64,000 nt of DNA, from the NCBI RefSeq assembly GCF_011170065.1, contig NZ_BLLH01000010.1:29728-93727 (forward strand), read 5' to 3'. Source of the DNA: Pseudolactococcus insecticola. GTDB taxonomy: Bacteria > Bacillota > Bacilli > Lactobacillales > Streptococcaceae. This document shows positions 19,411 to 28,241 of the stretch, piece by piece (the stretch's first letter is position 1; each line of letters begins with the position of its first letter). The notes under the pieces are model-generated. The model made no database searches, was not told the DNA's origin, and was given only the letters and a program-made list of their open reading frames with translations. The translations under genes and the position numbers were made by a program.

Positions 19411-20299
19411 CTAAAAACCTCTCTATTTTCTTGGCAATGTTGGCTTGAAAATCATCCGCAAAAACATCTTCAAACGCAACTGACATCCGATTTTTGAACC
19501 AAGTGATTTGCCGTTTACTATAGCGCCGTGAATTTTGCTTGACAGCATCAACGGCTGCATCAAGCGCTATCTCCCCCTCAAAATATGGGAAAAATTCCTT
19601 ATAGCCGATGGCACGAGAGACTTGTGCCACTGGAAATTGCTCATAGAGAAATTTCGCTTCAGCTAGGAGTCCGTCAGACATCATAACATCTACCCGATGA
19701 TTGATGCGTTCATACAATATCTTGCGATCTGCATTAAGCCCCAGTATCAGAAAATCATAGTCAGAGGCCTGATTCGTCAGACCCTCGCCAAAAGTCGCAA
19801 TTTCAAGCGCTCTGATCGCCCGACGGCGGTTGAGTTCAGGAAGTTTGATATTGTGTGCGCTAAGTTCAGAAAAAAGTTCAGTATCCGTCTTCTTTTCAAG
19901 CAACTGACGCAAGTCACGCATCTCATCGTGATGCCCAGAACCGCCCAAATGATAGCCTTCTATCAAGCTTTGCAAGTAAAGTCCCGTGCCACCCACGATA
20001 ATCGGCAACTTGCCACGCAACGAAATTTCTGCAATCAGCGAATTTGCCGCCGTGACAAAGTCATGCGCACTAAAACGCTCCGTCAAATCACGCACATCAA
20101 TCAGATGATGTGGCGCCATTGCCTGTTCTTCAGCCGTCGCCTTTGCCGTGCCAATGTGAACCTCACGATAAACTTGTTGGCTATCACCATTGATAATCTC
20201 GCCGTTATAAGCCTGCGCCAACTGGATTGATAGCGCAGTTTTGCCAACAGCGGTCGGGCCCGCGATCACAATTACTTTATTTCTAGTCAAATTTTTCAC
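19397..20299 (-). CDS. miaA: tRNA dimethylallyltransferase
   Basis: Adds the dimethylallyl group to A37 of tRNAs reading U-starting codons. The 300 residues show the P-loop GPTAVGKT (about 14-21), NGDSQQVYREVHIGTAKAT, the VGGTGLYLQSLIEGY substrate channel segment, and RRYSKRQITWF near the C-terminus. The start is GTG, 7 nt behind AAGG. It is the first gene of a four-gene unit and its promoter faces that of the divergent DUF3042 gene. Confidence 0.97.
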   Translation of the reverse strand: MKNLTRNKVIVIAGPTAVGKTALSIQLAQAYNGEIINGDSQQVYREVHIGTAKATAEEQAMAPHHLIDVRDLTERFSAHDFVTAANSLIAEISLRGKLPIIVGGTGLYLQSLIEGYHLGGSGHHDEMRDLRQLLEKKTDTELFSELSAHNIKLPELNRRRAIRALEIATFGEGLTNQASDYDFLILGLNADRKILYERINHRVDVMMSDGLLAEAKFLYEQFPVAQVSRAIGYKEFFPYFEGEIALDAAVDAVKQNSRRYSKRQITWFKNRMSVAFEDVFADDFQANIAKKIERFLDDRN

Positions 20300-20326
20300 T
20301 TTTTGCCTTATTTTTGTTATGATTTA

Positions 20327-20335
20327 AGTATAGCA
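20327..20335 (-). promoter_or_regulatory. miaA extended -10 box
   Basis: TGCTATACT on the minus strand (TATACT at 20327-20332), about 30 bases before the miaA GTG. No convincing -35 is seen. The divergent DUF3042 promoter must lie in the same ~70-base gap, so the two may interfere. Confidence 0.45.
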
Positions 20336-20368
20336 TATTTTTTTCAAATGAATCTAGGAGGATTTTTC

Positions 20369-20536
20369 ATGAACAAATTTGGTAAAGGTCTTATCACAGG
20401 CGTTTTAGGTACAGTTGTAGCCACAGTTGGCGGTATTTTCGCAATCAAAAAAGGGATCATCGACCCTGAAATCAAAAAAGAAGAATTTATCAACGAAAAT
20501 CGCCGTAAAGCCGCACGTAAACGTGTCTCACATTAA
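20369..20536 (+). CDS. DUF3042 family small membrane protein
   Basis: A 55-residue protein with one predicted membrane segment (about 7-28, GLITGVLGTVVATVGGIFAI) and a basic C-terminal tail ending RKAARKRVSH. This architecture and the IDPEIKKEEFINENRRKA motif fit DUF3042, a small family of Lactobacillales with no known function. The start is set by a strong AGGAGG 7 bases upstream; the longer open frame upstream is non-coding. It is one of only two plus-strand genes here and ends in a strong bidirectional terminator. Confidence 0.88.
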   Translation: MNKFGKGLITGVLGTVVATVGGIFAIKKGIIDPEIKKEEFINENRRKAARKRVSH

Positions 20537-20542
20537 AGCATT

Positions 20543-20583
20543 AAAAAGACGCTCAGCCTGATAATCAGGCTGGGCGTCTTTTT
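20543..20583. terminator. Bidirectional terminator between the DUF3042 and YtxH genes
   Basis: Stem of about 18 bp (AAGACGCTCAGCCTGAT pairing with ATCAGGCTGGGCGTCTT), flanked by A and T runs, between two converging genes. Confidence 0.92.
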
Positions 20584-20585
20584 CT

Positions 20586-21146
20586 TTATTCTGAGATTGC
20601 ATCAGACGTTTCAGAAACCAATTCGTCAGCTTTGGCAGCCATTTCATCAGCTTTTTTAACCAAATCTTCTTGTTCGATTTCAAGTGAAAAATCATCATTA
20701 AATGCCGCATCAGTTTCAGCAGAGTCAGACTTGAACTCGCCTACTTTATCTGCGATTTTTTCTTTTGTCGCATTCAAGAACTCCAAAACTTTTTCTTTTG
20801 ACAAGTCACCGGAGTCAACTTTTGCTTTGATGTCATCTTTTTTTGCTGTCAGAAAGGCTTTTGCCTTATCAGCTGAGATCTCACCATTGTCAAATTTTTC
20901 TTTGATATCATTGAATTTTTCTGTTGAAAAATCAACGATTTGACCTGATTTTTCGTCGTAAAAGTTCAATGCTGAACCTTTGACTTCATCAAGTTTAGCT
21001 TTTGGATCTTCCTTGTAATCATCATAAAAATCCTTGACGTCTTGGCGTAATTTTTTGCCTTCTTTTGGCGCTGCTGCGAGTGCTGCTGCACCACCAGCTA
21101 GGACACCTAAGAATGCACCCAATAAAAATCCTGATTTTTTAGCCAT
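20586..21146 (-). CDS. YtxH domain-containing protein
   Basis: A 186-residue membrane-anchored protein. Its N-terminal glycine/alanine-rich helix (LLGAFLGVLAGGAAALAAAPKEGKKLR) is the YtxH signature, and long amphipathic charged helices up to the C-terminus suggest a coiled coil. YtxH is known as a general-stress protein in Bacillus, with no defined activity. It starts behind AAAGGAG and lies 19 bases after the DUF948 gene, a pairing common in Firmicutes. Confidence 0.85.
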   Translation of the reverse strand: MAKKSGFLLGAFLGVLAGGAAALAAAPKEGKKLRQDVKDFYDDYKEDPKAKLDEVKGSALNFYDEKSGQIVDFSTEKFNDIKEKFDNGEISADKAKAFLTAKKDDIKAKVDSGDLSKEKVLEFLNATKEKIADKVGEFKSDSAETDAAFNDDFSLEIEQEDLVKKADEMAAKADELVSETSDAISE

Positions 21147-21165
21147 ATTTTCTCCTTTGATTTGC

Positions 21166-21561
21166 TTAATCTTTGTTTTTCTTTTTGAACAGTTTGCCTG
21201 CGCTCTTGCCCAATGTAACGACAGCCGTTGCCTTACCTGTATTTTTGGCCTTACCAGTAAAGCGTGTCACAAACGCATTACTTGAGTTATTGACTTTAGA
21301 CACACTCGTTGACAAGTCTGCAACTGCCGTAAATAGTGGATCAATTGTCGCGACTTTGGTATTGACATCATCAAGTAAAGTGTTGGTTTTTGCCATCAAT
21401 GTGTCTGCCTGATTGAGCAAGACATCGGCATCTTTTGTCACAATGGCAATCGTTCGGTTAATCTCGTCAACTGTTTTCATCAGTTTGACAACCAAAATCA
21501 CCAAAAATAAAACTAAAATAGCAACTGCAACTGCGATAATGATCAGTGCTGTATCTCCCAT
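21166..21561 (-). CDS. DUF948 domain-containing membrane protein
   Basis: A 131-residue protein with one N-terminal membrane helix (about 4-26, ALIIIAVAVAILVLFLVILV), a long helical region typical of DUF948 (MKTVDEINRTI, DVLLNQADTLMAKTNTLL), and a basic tail ending KLFKKKNKD. Its function is unknown. I start it at the ATG behind AGAGGTG, seven codons inside the longest frame. It is the first gene of a two-gene unit with the YtxH protein. Confidence 0.85.
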   Translation of the reverse strand: MGDTALIIIAVAVAILVLFLVILVVKLMKTVDEINRTIAIVTKDADVLLNQADTLMAKTNTLLDDVNTKVATIDPLFTAVADLSTSVSKVNNSSNAFVTRFTGKAKNTGKATAVVTLGKSAGKLFKKKNKD

Positions 21562-21604
21562 GGACACCTCTTTTCTATACAATACATGCTACATCTGTAC
21601 TCAC

Positions 21605-21630
21605 TTTATTATAACAAACTACTGTTTGTT
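21605..21630 (-). promoter_or_regulatory. DUF948-YtxH promoter with an overlapping palindrome
   Basis: Extended -10 TGTTATAAT on the minus strand (TATAAT about 21608-21613). A perfect inverted repeat, AACAAAC-TACT-GTTTGTT (21613-21630), fills the upstream spacer and touches the lgt stop codon. No U-run follows, so it is more like an operator than a terminator. Confidence 0.45.
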
Positions 21631-22431
21631 AAGGAAATATTTACTGGGACGATGGTGATAACACCAGATGATCACGCCAACTATCACGAGTATCAGCGAT
21701 AGAATCTGTGAGACACGTAAAGGTCCAAGCATCAGGCTATCTGTCCGCATCTGCTCAATGACAAAGCGTCCCAAACCGTACCAGACCAGATAAAAAGCAA
21801 AGAGATCACCAGATTTGAGCCATTTGAGTCGATGCCGCAAGGCGAGCACGATGACAAAGCCTATAACATTCCACGTGGATTCATAAAGAAAAGTCGGCGT
21901 GCGATATTTCCCTGAAATCAGCATTTGATTTTTGATAAAATCAGGCAGGTAGTTGAGCGACTTGACAGCATGCCCGTAGGCTTCCTGGTTGACAAAGTTG
22001 CCCCAGCGGCCCATGGCTTGCGCAATCAGGACGCCAGGCACGGCAATATCTAGAAAATCAAGCGGCGCGATCATCTTGTAGTAAGAAAAGACGACGAGCA
22101 CGATGGTTCCTGCAATCAGCCCACCATAGATGGCAAGACCCCCATTCCAAACGGCAAAAATCTCTGACGGATGCTTACTATAATAGCCAAACTCGAACAA
22201 GACATAGTAAAGCCTCGCCCCAATAATCGCAATCGGAAAGGCCATCAGGATAAAATCAAGCACATCATCCGGCTTGATTTTTTTGCGTGGCGCCTCTTTC
22301 ATGGCAAGAAAGACCGCAAGTACAACACCAGAGACGATGCACAGCGCATACCAGTGAATTTCAAAGGGACCTAGTTTTAGAGCGACGGGGTTGATTGCAG
22401 CTAAGTAATTAGTCATTAATATCGGCATCAT
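21619..22431 (-). CDS. lgt: Prolipoprotein diacylglyceryl transferase
   Basis: Integral membrane enzyme that attaches diacylglycerol to the lipobox cysteine of prolipoproteins. The 270 residues span about seven membrane helices. It shows [32 protein letters not shown], and the family signature [14 protein letters not shown] (about 138-151). It starts 1 base after the hprK stop without a clear ribosome site, suggesting coupling to hprK; an alternative ATG lies five codons on. The hprK-lgt pair is conserved in Firmicutes. Two lipoprotein substrates are encoded later in the window (60034-61739). Confidence 0.96.
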   Translation of the reverse strand: MMPILMTNYLAAINPVALKLGPFEIHWYALCIVSGVVLAVFLAMKEAPRKKIKPDDVLDFILMAFPIAIIGARLYYVLFEFGYYSKHPSEIFAVWNGGLAIYGGLIAGTIVLVVFSYYKMIAPLDFLDIAVPGVLIAQAMGRWGNFVNQEAYGHAVKSLNYLPDFIKNQMLISGKYRTPTFLYESTWNVIGFVIVLALRHRLKWLKSGDLFAFYLVWYGLGRFVIEQMRTDSLMLGPLRVSQILSLILVIVGVIIWCYHHRPSKYFLNKQ

Positions 22432-22432
22432 C

Positions 22433-23356
22433 TTATGAATTTTTACTAATCAAGTTGGTCAGGCGGTCTTCAAAGAGCTGTGTGGCATCAAAGCCCATAT
22501 TTTTAGCCCGGAAATTCATGACAGCAGCTTCAATGATCACTGACACGTTACGACCTGTTTTGACTGGAATCTTGACCTGTGGCACTGATACACCCGCAAA
22601 ATCAGTCTTCGTTTCACCATTTCCTAGGCGATCGTAAGCTTTTTCATGATCAAAGTTTTCCAAAAAGACCGTTAAGTTAACTTGAGACTTGTCCATGACG
22701 GCACCTGCCCCAAAAAGACTCATCACGTCAATGATACCAACACCTCGAATCTCAATCAAATGGCGCAAAATCTCAGCTGGCTCACCCATGACTGTAAACT
22801 CATCTTTTTTATAAACATCCACACGATCATCGGCAACGAGGCGATGACCTCGTTTAACAAGCTCTAGCCCCGTTTCAGACTTACCAATACCAGACGAGCC
22901 CTGGATCAGCACGCCGACACCAAAAATATCCATGAGCACGCCGTGAACAGACACGCGCTCTGCAAGCTCTTCATCGAGAAAGGCTGTTAGCGCACCATTT
23001 AGGCGACTTGTTGGCTCTTTTGACTGCAATAGGACAGTATCGCGTTTTTTAGCGACAGCGAGCATCTCATCAGGAATGTCAAGCCCACGCGCTACAATAA
23101 TCGCTGGCGTCTCATCTGTCACGATATTTTTGAGCAGATCATAGCGATTATCACCGATCACATTTTGCGCGTACGACCACTCTTTCATCCCAAAAAGCTG
23201 GATGCGCTCAGGTGTATAGTATTCTAGATAGCCTGTCATCTCAAGACCTGGACGTGTAATATCTGACGTCGTGATTTCTTTTTTCAGCGCCGTTTCTGAC
23301 GAATAGCGCACATCAAATTTGATTTTTTCAAGCAATTCTGCGACTGTAACTGTCAT
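22433..23356 (-). CDS. hprK: HPr kinase/phosphorylase
   Basis: Bifunctional sensor that phosphorylates or dephosphorylates HPr at Ser46 and so sets carbon catabolite repression through CcpA. The 307 residues have the Walker [15 protein letters not shown] (about 152-165), the [10 protein letters not shown] region before it, and the C-terminal signature [11 protein letters not shown] start it at the ATG behind AAGTGAG because the longer frame would start inside the -10 box. It acts upstream of CcpA sites such as the cre at pflB. Confidence 0.97.
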   Translation of the reverse strand: MTVTVAELLEKIKFDVRYSSETALKKEITTSDITRPGLEMTGYLEYYTPERIQLFGMKEWSYAQNVIGDNRYDLLKNIVTDETPAIIVARGLDIPDEMLAVAKKRDTVLLQSKEPTSRLNGALTAFLDEELAERVSVHGVLMDIFGVGVLIQGSSGIGKSETGLELVKRGHRLVADDRVDVYKKDEFTVMGEPAEILRHLIEIRGVGIIDVMSLFGAGAVMDKSQVNLTVFLENFDHEKAYDRLGNGETKTDFAGVSVPQVKIPVKTGRNVSVIIEAAVMNFRAKNMGFDATQLFEDRLTNLISKNS

Positions 23357-23384
23357 AGATTTTCTCACTTTCTTGTTTGACTTC

Positions 23385-23393
23385 ATTATATCA
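23385..23393 (-). promoter_or_regulatory. hprK-lgt promoter (-10)
   Basis: Extended -10 TGATATAAT (TATAAT at 23385-23390), giving a leader of about 25 nt. The -35 position falls inside the terminator stem of the preceding operon and is weak (AAGCGT). Confidence 0.55.
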
Positions 23394-23399
23394 AATTTT

Positions 23400-23438
23400 G
23401 AAAGAAAACGCTTTATCTAGGACAGAGCGTTTTCTTTT
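23400..23438 (-). terminator. Terminator of the DUF4097-PspC unit
   Basis: Perfect 12-bp stem AAAGAAAACGCT/AGCGTTTTCTTT with a 13-nt loop, directly after the PspC gene. Confidence 0.8.
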
Positions 23439-23448
23439 TGAAATCAAT

Positions 23449-23772
23449 TTAAAATTGTGACCAGTCATCATCGTCATCAAATGGTGTGACGTCTTTTCTT
23501 TTCTTAGTTTCTGTTTTTGTGTTACCTGACATTCCCGAAAAGTGAGCAAAATCCTGTTGTTTTCCACTCATATCTGGTGCTTGCCGTGGCATGATGAAGG
23601 CTGCGATGATATAAATCAAGAGTAGTGACCCAAAACTTGTCAAAGCAATCACTGTATAGACGATTCGGATGATGGTAATCACATCTCGACTTAGATTAAA
23701 ATACTCGCCAATACCGCCAATCACACCTGAAACCATCTTATTTTGTCTTGATTTTGTGAGTTGCTTAGCCAT
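23449..23772 (-). CDS. PspC domain membrane protein
   Basis: A 107-residue protein with the PspC core (KMVSGVIGGIGEYFNLSRDVITIIRIVY) and one or two membrane segments (about 28-62), then an acidic cytoplasmic tail ending DDDDDWSQF. PspC proteins sense or buffer envelope stress; in lactococci related genes respond to cell-wall antibiotics through CesSR. The start is set by a perfect AAGGAGG, and the gene overlaps the DUF4097 stop by 8 bases. The pairing resembles yvlB-yvlC of Bacillus. Confidence 0.88.
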   Translation of the reverse strand: MAKQLTKSRQNKMVSGVIGGIGEYFNLSRDVITIIRIVYTVIALTSFGSLLLIYIIAAFIMPRQAPDMSGKQQDFAHFSGMSGNTKTETKKRKDVTPFDDDDDWSQF

Positions 23773-24949
23773 TTTGAGCGTCCTCCTTATCTTCTTGATT
23801 GTCAAAGGTATCTGTAAACACTTCTGTGAACTGATCTGACGTCACGTCAGACAGACTATCAGATTGTACAGCTGTTGTTTGTTCTGACTGTGTCCCGTCA
23901 ACAAAATCAGGCACTTTTGCCTCACCATCTTTTAACCAAATAGTACCTGCGTTGGTCGCAGCGTCAATGGTCAGACTATTCGTCGCCGTTCTGACAAGTG
24001 CTGCACCATTTTTTGTGATTTCAAGCGGACTATCAAGTGTGATTCGTGTTTTGTACTTGCCAAAAGTCGTTTTGACATAACCTACAAGGCCAATATTTTC
24101 TGGAACAGAGATTTTGACGTCACCATTGACATTTTTAACCTTGAGATTTTCGGCATTGATAGACGTCGCTGTGACTAGGATTTCACCATTGACACTCGAG
24201 ATGTTTGCTGTCTCAAAGTCACTTGCAATGCGGACTTCACCATTGACTGCCTTGACATTCAAGCTTTCTACTGCACCGCCTGTTATTGTCAAATCGCCAT
24301 TGACCTTCTTGATAGAAAGGTCGTCTGCGACCAAATCTGTGAGTTTTACCACGCCATTGACCACGTCAAAAGTTGCGTCATCAAGCTGACTTTCAGCGAG
24401 GGTGATCGTAATATCAGCAACAATTCGTTTGCTCTTGATTGCGACTAGCAACTCGCCGTCTTCAAGTGTGATTACAACATTATCACGGATAAACTCATCT
24501 AAGTTTTCTTCTGCCACGCCACCATAAACACGATAAGTCGCTTCGATAATCGTTTTTTCGACGTCTTTCGTGAGCACTGTCACATCGCCAGAAGTCACTG
24601 AAACGTCCAACTCTGTGATCTCGCCGTCAAATGCCACATAATCTTTTTTCGTCAGATACTTAAAACTTGGAAAGCCTGAGCTAAAGTCCACGTTATTATC
24701 AACAGATTTTTTCGCCGTATTAAAAATATTTTTGACGAAATTTCCTGTTTGATTTACCAGCTGTTTGAAGGTTTCTGACGAGTCTGTTTGGTAGCCGTCT
24801 TTGTCAAAAGCAGATTGGCTTGATTTGCTACTTGCGTCCGTTGCTTGATCTTGCGATAAACCAGCTTTTTCTAGCAATTCGATTGCTTCAGCTTGGGTGA
24901 TGATGTTTTTACGCATCAATTCTAAAATTCTTTCTTTTTGGTCATTCAT
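23765..24949 (-). CDS. DUF4097 family (YvlB/LiaG-like) beta-helix protein
   Basis: A 394-residue protein with an N-terminal helical segment (RILELMRKNIITQAEAIELLEKAG) like the YvlB/SHOCT-like start, then a Ser/Asp linker, then a repetitive beta-solenoid (about 110-345). The solenoid turns recur about every 20 residues as variants of LNVKAVNGEVRIAS and LKVKNVNGDVKISV. There is no signal peptide or membrane segment, so it is probably cytoplasmic or bound to the inner membrane face through its PspC partner. Its function is unknown; the family belongs to cell-envelope stress regulons. The ribosome site is weak (AAAGTGTGA). Confidence 0.82.
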   Translation of the reverse strand: MNDQKERILELMRKNIITQAEAIELLEKAGLSQDQATDASSKSSQSAFDKDGYQTDSSETFKQLVNQTGNFVKNIFNTAKKSVDNNVDFSSGFPSFKYLTKKDYVAFDGEITELDVSVTSGDVTVLTKDVEKTIIEATYRVYGGVAEENLDEFIRDNVVITLEDGELLVAIKSKRIVADITITLAESQLDDATFDVVNGVVKLTDLVADDLSIKKVNGDLTITGGAVESLNVKAVNGEVRIASDFETANISSVNGEILVTATSINAENLKVKNVNGDVKISVPENIGLVGYVKTTFGKYKTRITLDSPLEITKNGAALVRTATNSLTIDAATNAGTIWLKDGEAKVPDFVDGTQSEQTTAVQSDSLSDVTSDQFTEVFTDTFDNQEDKEDAQNG

Positions 24950-24994
24950 ATTGTCACACTTTCTGATTGTTTGCTTCGTTTTTTTAGGATGTGT

Positions 24995-25016
24995 TGTAAG
25001 TAGTAAATCACTTACA
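24995..25016 (-). promoter_or_regulatory. Palindrome upstream of the DUF4097-PspC unit
   Basis: Inverted repeat TGTAAGT-8 nt-ACTTACA lying 46-67 bases before the gene. It may be a regulator site in the leader or promoter; I could not place -35/-10 boxes with confidence. Confidence 0.35.
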
Positions 25017-25041
25017 CACTTATTATCTCATAGTTGACAGC

Positions 25042-25069
25042 AAAAAAAATCAGACTTGCGCCCGATTTT
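25042..25069 (-). terminator. Terminator of ileS
   Basis: Stem AAAATCGGGC with GTCTGATTTT (G-U pairs included) around a GCAA tetraloop, then a T-run on the minus strand, 15 bases after the ileS stop. Confidence 0.75.
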
Positions 25070-25083
25070 CCTAATCATTTTTA

Positions 25084-27891
25084 TTAATTTGCTTTGATTT
25101 CAAATCCTATTTTGGCTGCTTCTGGAAATTCAGCCGCTACGATGCCCGCACAATGCACACACAAGCTTGCTAGATTTGGATTTTCATCTGTGCCAACTGT
25201 TTCATCAATGCGGCGGCAACGTTCACACACATCTCCATGCGCATGCGTCACATGAATAGCATTATCATCCACCTTAAGCACATCGCTTGGCGCAATGCCA
25301 TCTGCAACCGTAAATTCTGAAACGATCAACAATGTCGCAATGTTTTCACCATTGTCTGCAACACTCGCAAGTAATGTTTTTGTCACTTCATCAGGATAGA
25401 CAACGACACTTGCCTCTAACGATTTGCCGATGATTTTTTCGTCACGCGCGATTTCGAGCGCCTTGTGCACGCTCGTTCTGAAGTCCAGAAAGGCTGACCA
25501 GAAGTCCAGAATTTCGTCAGACTCTGGAATATTTTGCGCAACAGGCATCTCAGTCAGATAGGCATAGGCCTCTTCTTCTTGCTCGAGGTAAGTCCAGATT
25601 TCTTCAGTGGTATGCGGGATGACAGGCACGAGGAGTTTTGTCAATGTCACTAAAATCTCATACATGACCGTTTGCATCCGACGACGAGCAGCAGATTTTT
25701 CAGCTTCTATATAGACGATGTCTTTTGCAAAATCCAGATAAAATGCTGATAAATCATTGGTCAAGAAATTGAAAATCGTCCGATAAACATCCATGAAATT
25801 GTAGAGGTCGTACGCCGTACGAACTGCCTTAACGACTTCATTAAGTCTGACGAGCAAATACTTGTCAGAGCCTTTCAATTCGTCAAAGGTAATAGCATCA
25901 GTCGTTTTATCAAAATCAGACGTATTTGCAATCAAAAAGCGCAGCGTATTTCTGATTTTACGATAACTTTCAGACGTTTGCCCAATCAAGTCCATAGAAA
26001 CACGTACGTCAGAAGTGCTATCAACGCTTGCCACCCAGAGGCGCAAAATATCCGCACCATATTGTTTGGTCACGTCTTTTGGTGCAATACCATTGCCCAG
26101 AGATTTAGAAAACTTACGTCCTTTGGCGTCTTGGACAAAACCTTGCGACAAAACTGCCTTGTAAGGGGCAATACCATTGACTGCAACTGACGTCGTGATA
26201 GACGAGTTGAACCAACCTCGGTATTGGTCAGAGCCTTCAAGATAAAGGTCAGCAGGATAGGTCAAGCCGTCGCGCTGGTTAAGCACACCATTCCATGATG
26301 AACCTGAGTCAAACCAAACGTCCATGATATCCGTTTCTTTGGTAAATTCACCATTTGGTGAACCTGGATGTGTGAAGCCATCAGGCAATAAATCTTTGGC
26401 CTCACGTTCCCACCAGATAATCGACCCTTCTTTTTCAAAAAGTGTCGCCACATGCTCAGTCGTTTCAGGCGTGATAATAGCAGTACCATCCTCAGCATAG
26501 AAAATCGGCAGTGGCACACCCCAGGCACGTTGACGCGAAATCACCCAGTCACCACGGTCTCGGATCATGTTATATAAGCGCGTTTTGCCCCATGGAATTA
26601 CCCAGTCTACTTTTTCAACTTCACTCAGGATATTTTCACGGAATTTATCAATTGACGCAAACCACTGTGGTGTCGCACGGAAAATGACAGGCTTTTTCGT
26701 CCGCCAGTCATGCGGATAGCTATGCGTGAAAAATTCCAGCTTCAAAAGCGCGCCTTTTTCAGTCAGAAGCTCCGTCACTTTTTTATTGCCCTCATCGTAG
26801 AAAAGTCCTTCAAATCCTGGCGCTTCATCCGTGTAATAACCACGGTCATCGATCGGCGACAAAACAGGCAACTTATACTTGCGACTGAAAATGTAGTCAT
26901 CCTCACCATGACCAGGTGCCACGTGGACAAGGCCAGTACCAGAATCAAGCGTGACGTATTCAGCATTCATAATCAAAGTCTCACGGTCATAAAACGGGTG
27001 CTTGGCAAGCATACCGTCAAGCTCAGAGCCTTTTAGTGTTTGCAAGACTTTATAGTCAGCCCATTCTAGTTTGTCAGCAACCGTATTAAGTAGTTCTGAT
27101 GCGATGACAAATTTGCGATTTTCGACTTGTACCAAAACATAGTCATAGTCAGGATGTGCAAAAATACCCATATTTGACGGAATCGTCCAAGGCGTCGTCG
27201 TCCAAATAACAAACTCCGCATCCTCAGGCAAAATCCCCTTTGTATCTGTCACTTTAAAAGCCACAAAAATAGAGGCAGAACGAACATCTTGATACTCAAT
27301 TTCAGCTTCGGCAAGCGAACTTTCAGATGATGGTGACCAATAAATTGGCTTAGCACCTTTGTAAATATAGTTTTTTTCAGCCATTTTACCGAAAACACGG
27401 ATTTGCGCTGCTTCAAACTCAGGCTGCAAACTCATATAAGGATGCTCCCAGTCCCCTAAAACACCCAGAGATTTGAAGCCTTTGCGCTGAATATCAACTT
27501 GTGAAAGGGCATAATCACGGCACATACGCAAGTATTCGGCACGATCGAGTTCTTTACGTTTAACGCCTTGTTTGGTCAAAACTTGCTCAATCGGTAGGCC
27601 ATGCGTATCCCATCCAGGAACGTAGGGCGCCTTGAAACCAGCCATATTTTTGTAGCGGATGATGATGTCTTTGGAAATTTTATTCATCGCGTGACCAACG
27701 TGAATATCACCATTAGCATATGGCGGACCATCATGCAGCATGAATGACGGTTTTCCTTCATTTTCCTTGAGACGATACTCATAGAGTTTTGCTTCGTCCC
27801 AAGCCTCTTGCATCTTAGGCTCTTTATTTGGCAAACCGGCACGCATTGGAAAGGCAGTTTTGCCTAAATTCAAAGTTTCTTTAATTTTCAT
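25084..27891 (-). CDS. ileS: Isoleucyl-tRNA synthetase
   Basis: Class Ia synthetase charging tRNA-Ile, with an editing domain that clears Val-tRNA-Ile. The 935 residues contain the HIGH-type motif [11 protein letters not shown] (about 60), the CP1 editing domain (about 190-390), [16 protein letters not shown], and a KMSKS-type loop written KFSKS (about 595). The C-terminal zinc site has two CxxC pairs (CERC and CVHC, about 895-920). I start it at the second of two adjacent ATGs, matching [17 protein letters not shown] of the family. It is controlled by a T-box leader and sits downstream of divIVA. Confidence 0.97.
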   Translation of the reverse strand: MKIKETLNLGKTAFPMRAGLPNKEPKMQEAWDEAKLYEYRLKENEGKPSFMLHDGPPYANGDIHVGHAMNKISKDIIIRYKNMAGFKAPYVPGWDTHGLPIEQVLTKQGVKRKELDRAEYLRMCRDYALSQVDIQRKGFKSLGVLGDWEHPYMSLQPEFEAAQIRVFGKMAEKNYIYKGAKPIYWSPSSESSLAEAEIEYQDVRSASIFVAFKVTDTKGILPEDAEFVIWTTTPWTIPSNMGIFAHPDYDYVLVQVENRKFVIASELLNTVADKLEWADYKVLQTLKGSELDGMLAKHPFYDRETLIMNAEYVTLDSGTGLVHVAPGHGEDDYIFSRKYKLPVLSPIDDRGYYTDEAPGFEGLFYDEGNKKVTELLTEKGALLKLEFFTHSYPHDWRTKKPVIFRATPQWFASIDKFRENILSEVEKVDWVIPWGKTRLYNMIRDRGDWVISRQRAWGVPLPIFYAEDGTAIITPETTEHVATLFEKEGSIIWWEREAKDLLPDGFTHPGSPNGEFTKETDIMDVWFDSGSSWNGVLNQRDGLTYPADLYLEGSDQYRGWFNSSITTSVAVNGIAPYKAVLSQGFVQDAKGRKFSKSLGNGIAPKDVTKQYGADILRLWVASVDSTSDVRVSMDLIGQTSESYRKIRNTLRFLIANTSDFDKTTDAITFDELKGSDKYLLVRLNEVVKAVRTAYDLYNFMDVYRTIFNFLTNDLSAFYLDFAKDIVYIEAEKSAARRRMQTVMYEILVTLTKLLVPVIPHTTEEIWTYLEQEEEAYAYLTEMPVAQNIPESDEILDFWSAFLDFRTSVHKALEIARDEKIIGKSLEASVVVYPDEVTKTLLASVADNGENIATLLIVSEFTVADGIAPSDVLKVDDNAIHVTHAHGDVCERCRRIDETVGTDENPNLASLCVHCAGIVAAEFPEAAKIGFEIKAN

Positions 27892-28032
27892 CATGATTTT
27901 TGAGCCGAAACTCAAAACCTCACTTTCTTTATTTAGTTTAGAAATAGATTGATCGTTTTTAGAGCAGACAAGACAACGCAACCTTGAGCTTGCGAGATTA
28001 AGCCTAACACAGTCATTGTGGGAAAAAGTAAC

Positions 28033-28230
28033 AAAAAAAGGCTTTCCGAGGGACGAAAAGCCGCGGTACCACCCTCATTCACCCAAGGCAACTGCCTTAG
28101 GTCTCAAAAGTCCGATAAAGTAGACCAACCTTACTGCTTAGTGGCTGTGTTGCCTGATAATCATTTTCCTAGTGACTGCAAGACTTCCACCGTCTCTTGC
28201 TCGCTGTTAATATAGGAAAATGATTGTGGT
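28033..28230 (-). promoter_or_regulatory. T-box riboswitch (leader of ileS)
   Basis: The minus strand carries the hallmark AGGGTGGTACCGCGG (28061-28075) directly before an intrinsic terminator (28033-28062; GGCTTT/AAAGCC stem, seven T). The antiterminator would pair AGGG with CCCT inside the terminator loop. A long helix pairs AATCATTTTCCTA with TAGGAAAATGATT (13 bp) at the base of a stem I that carries GCAAGA/TCTTGC at its top. Uncharged tRNA-Ile should favour readthrough into ileS. I could not fix the specifier codon; an ATC lies just outside the basal helix. About 140 nt separate the terminator from ileS. The promoter is not evident, so readthrough from divIVA is possible. Confidence 0.92.
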
Positions 28231-28241
28231 GCACACATTTT

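Noticed and set aside
23400..23438. A second cre site at the hprK promoter (GAAAACGCT)
   Set aside because: Differs from the cre consensus at three positions and is explained by the 12-bp terminator stem.
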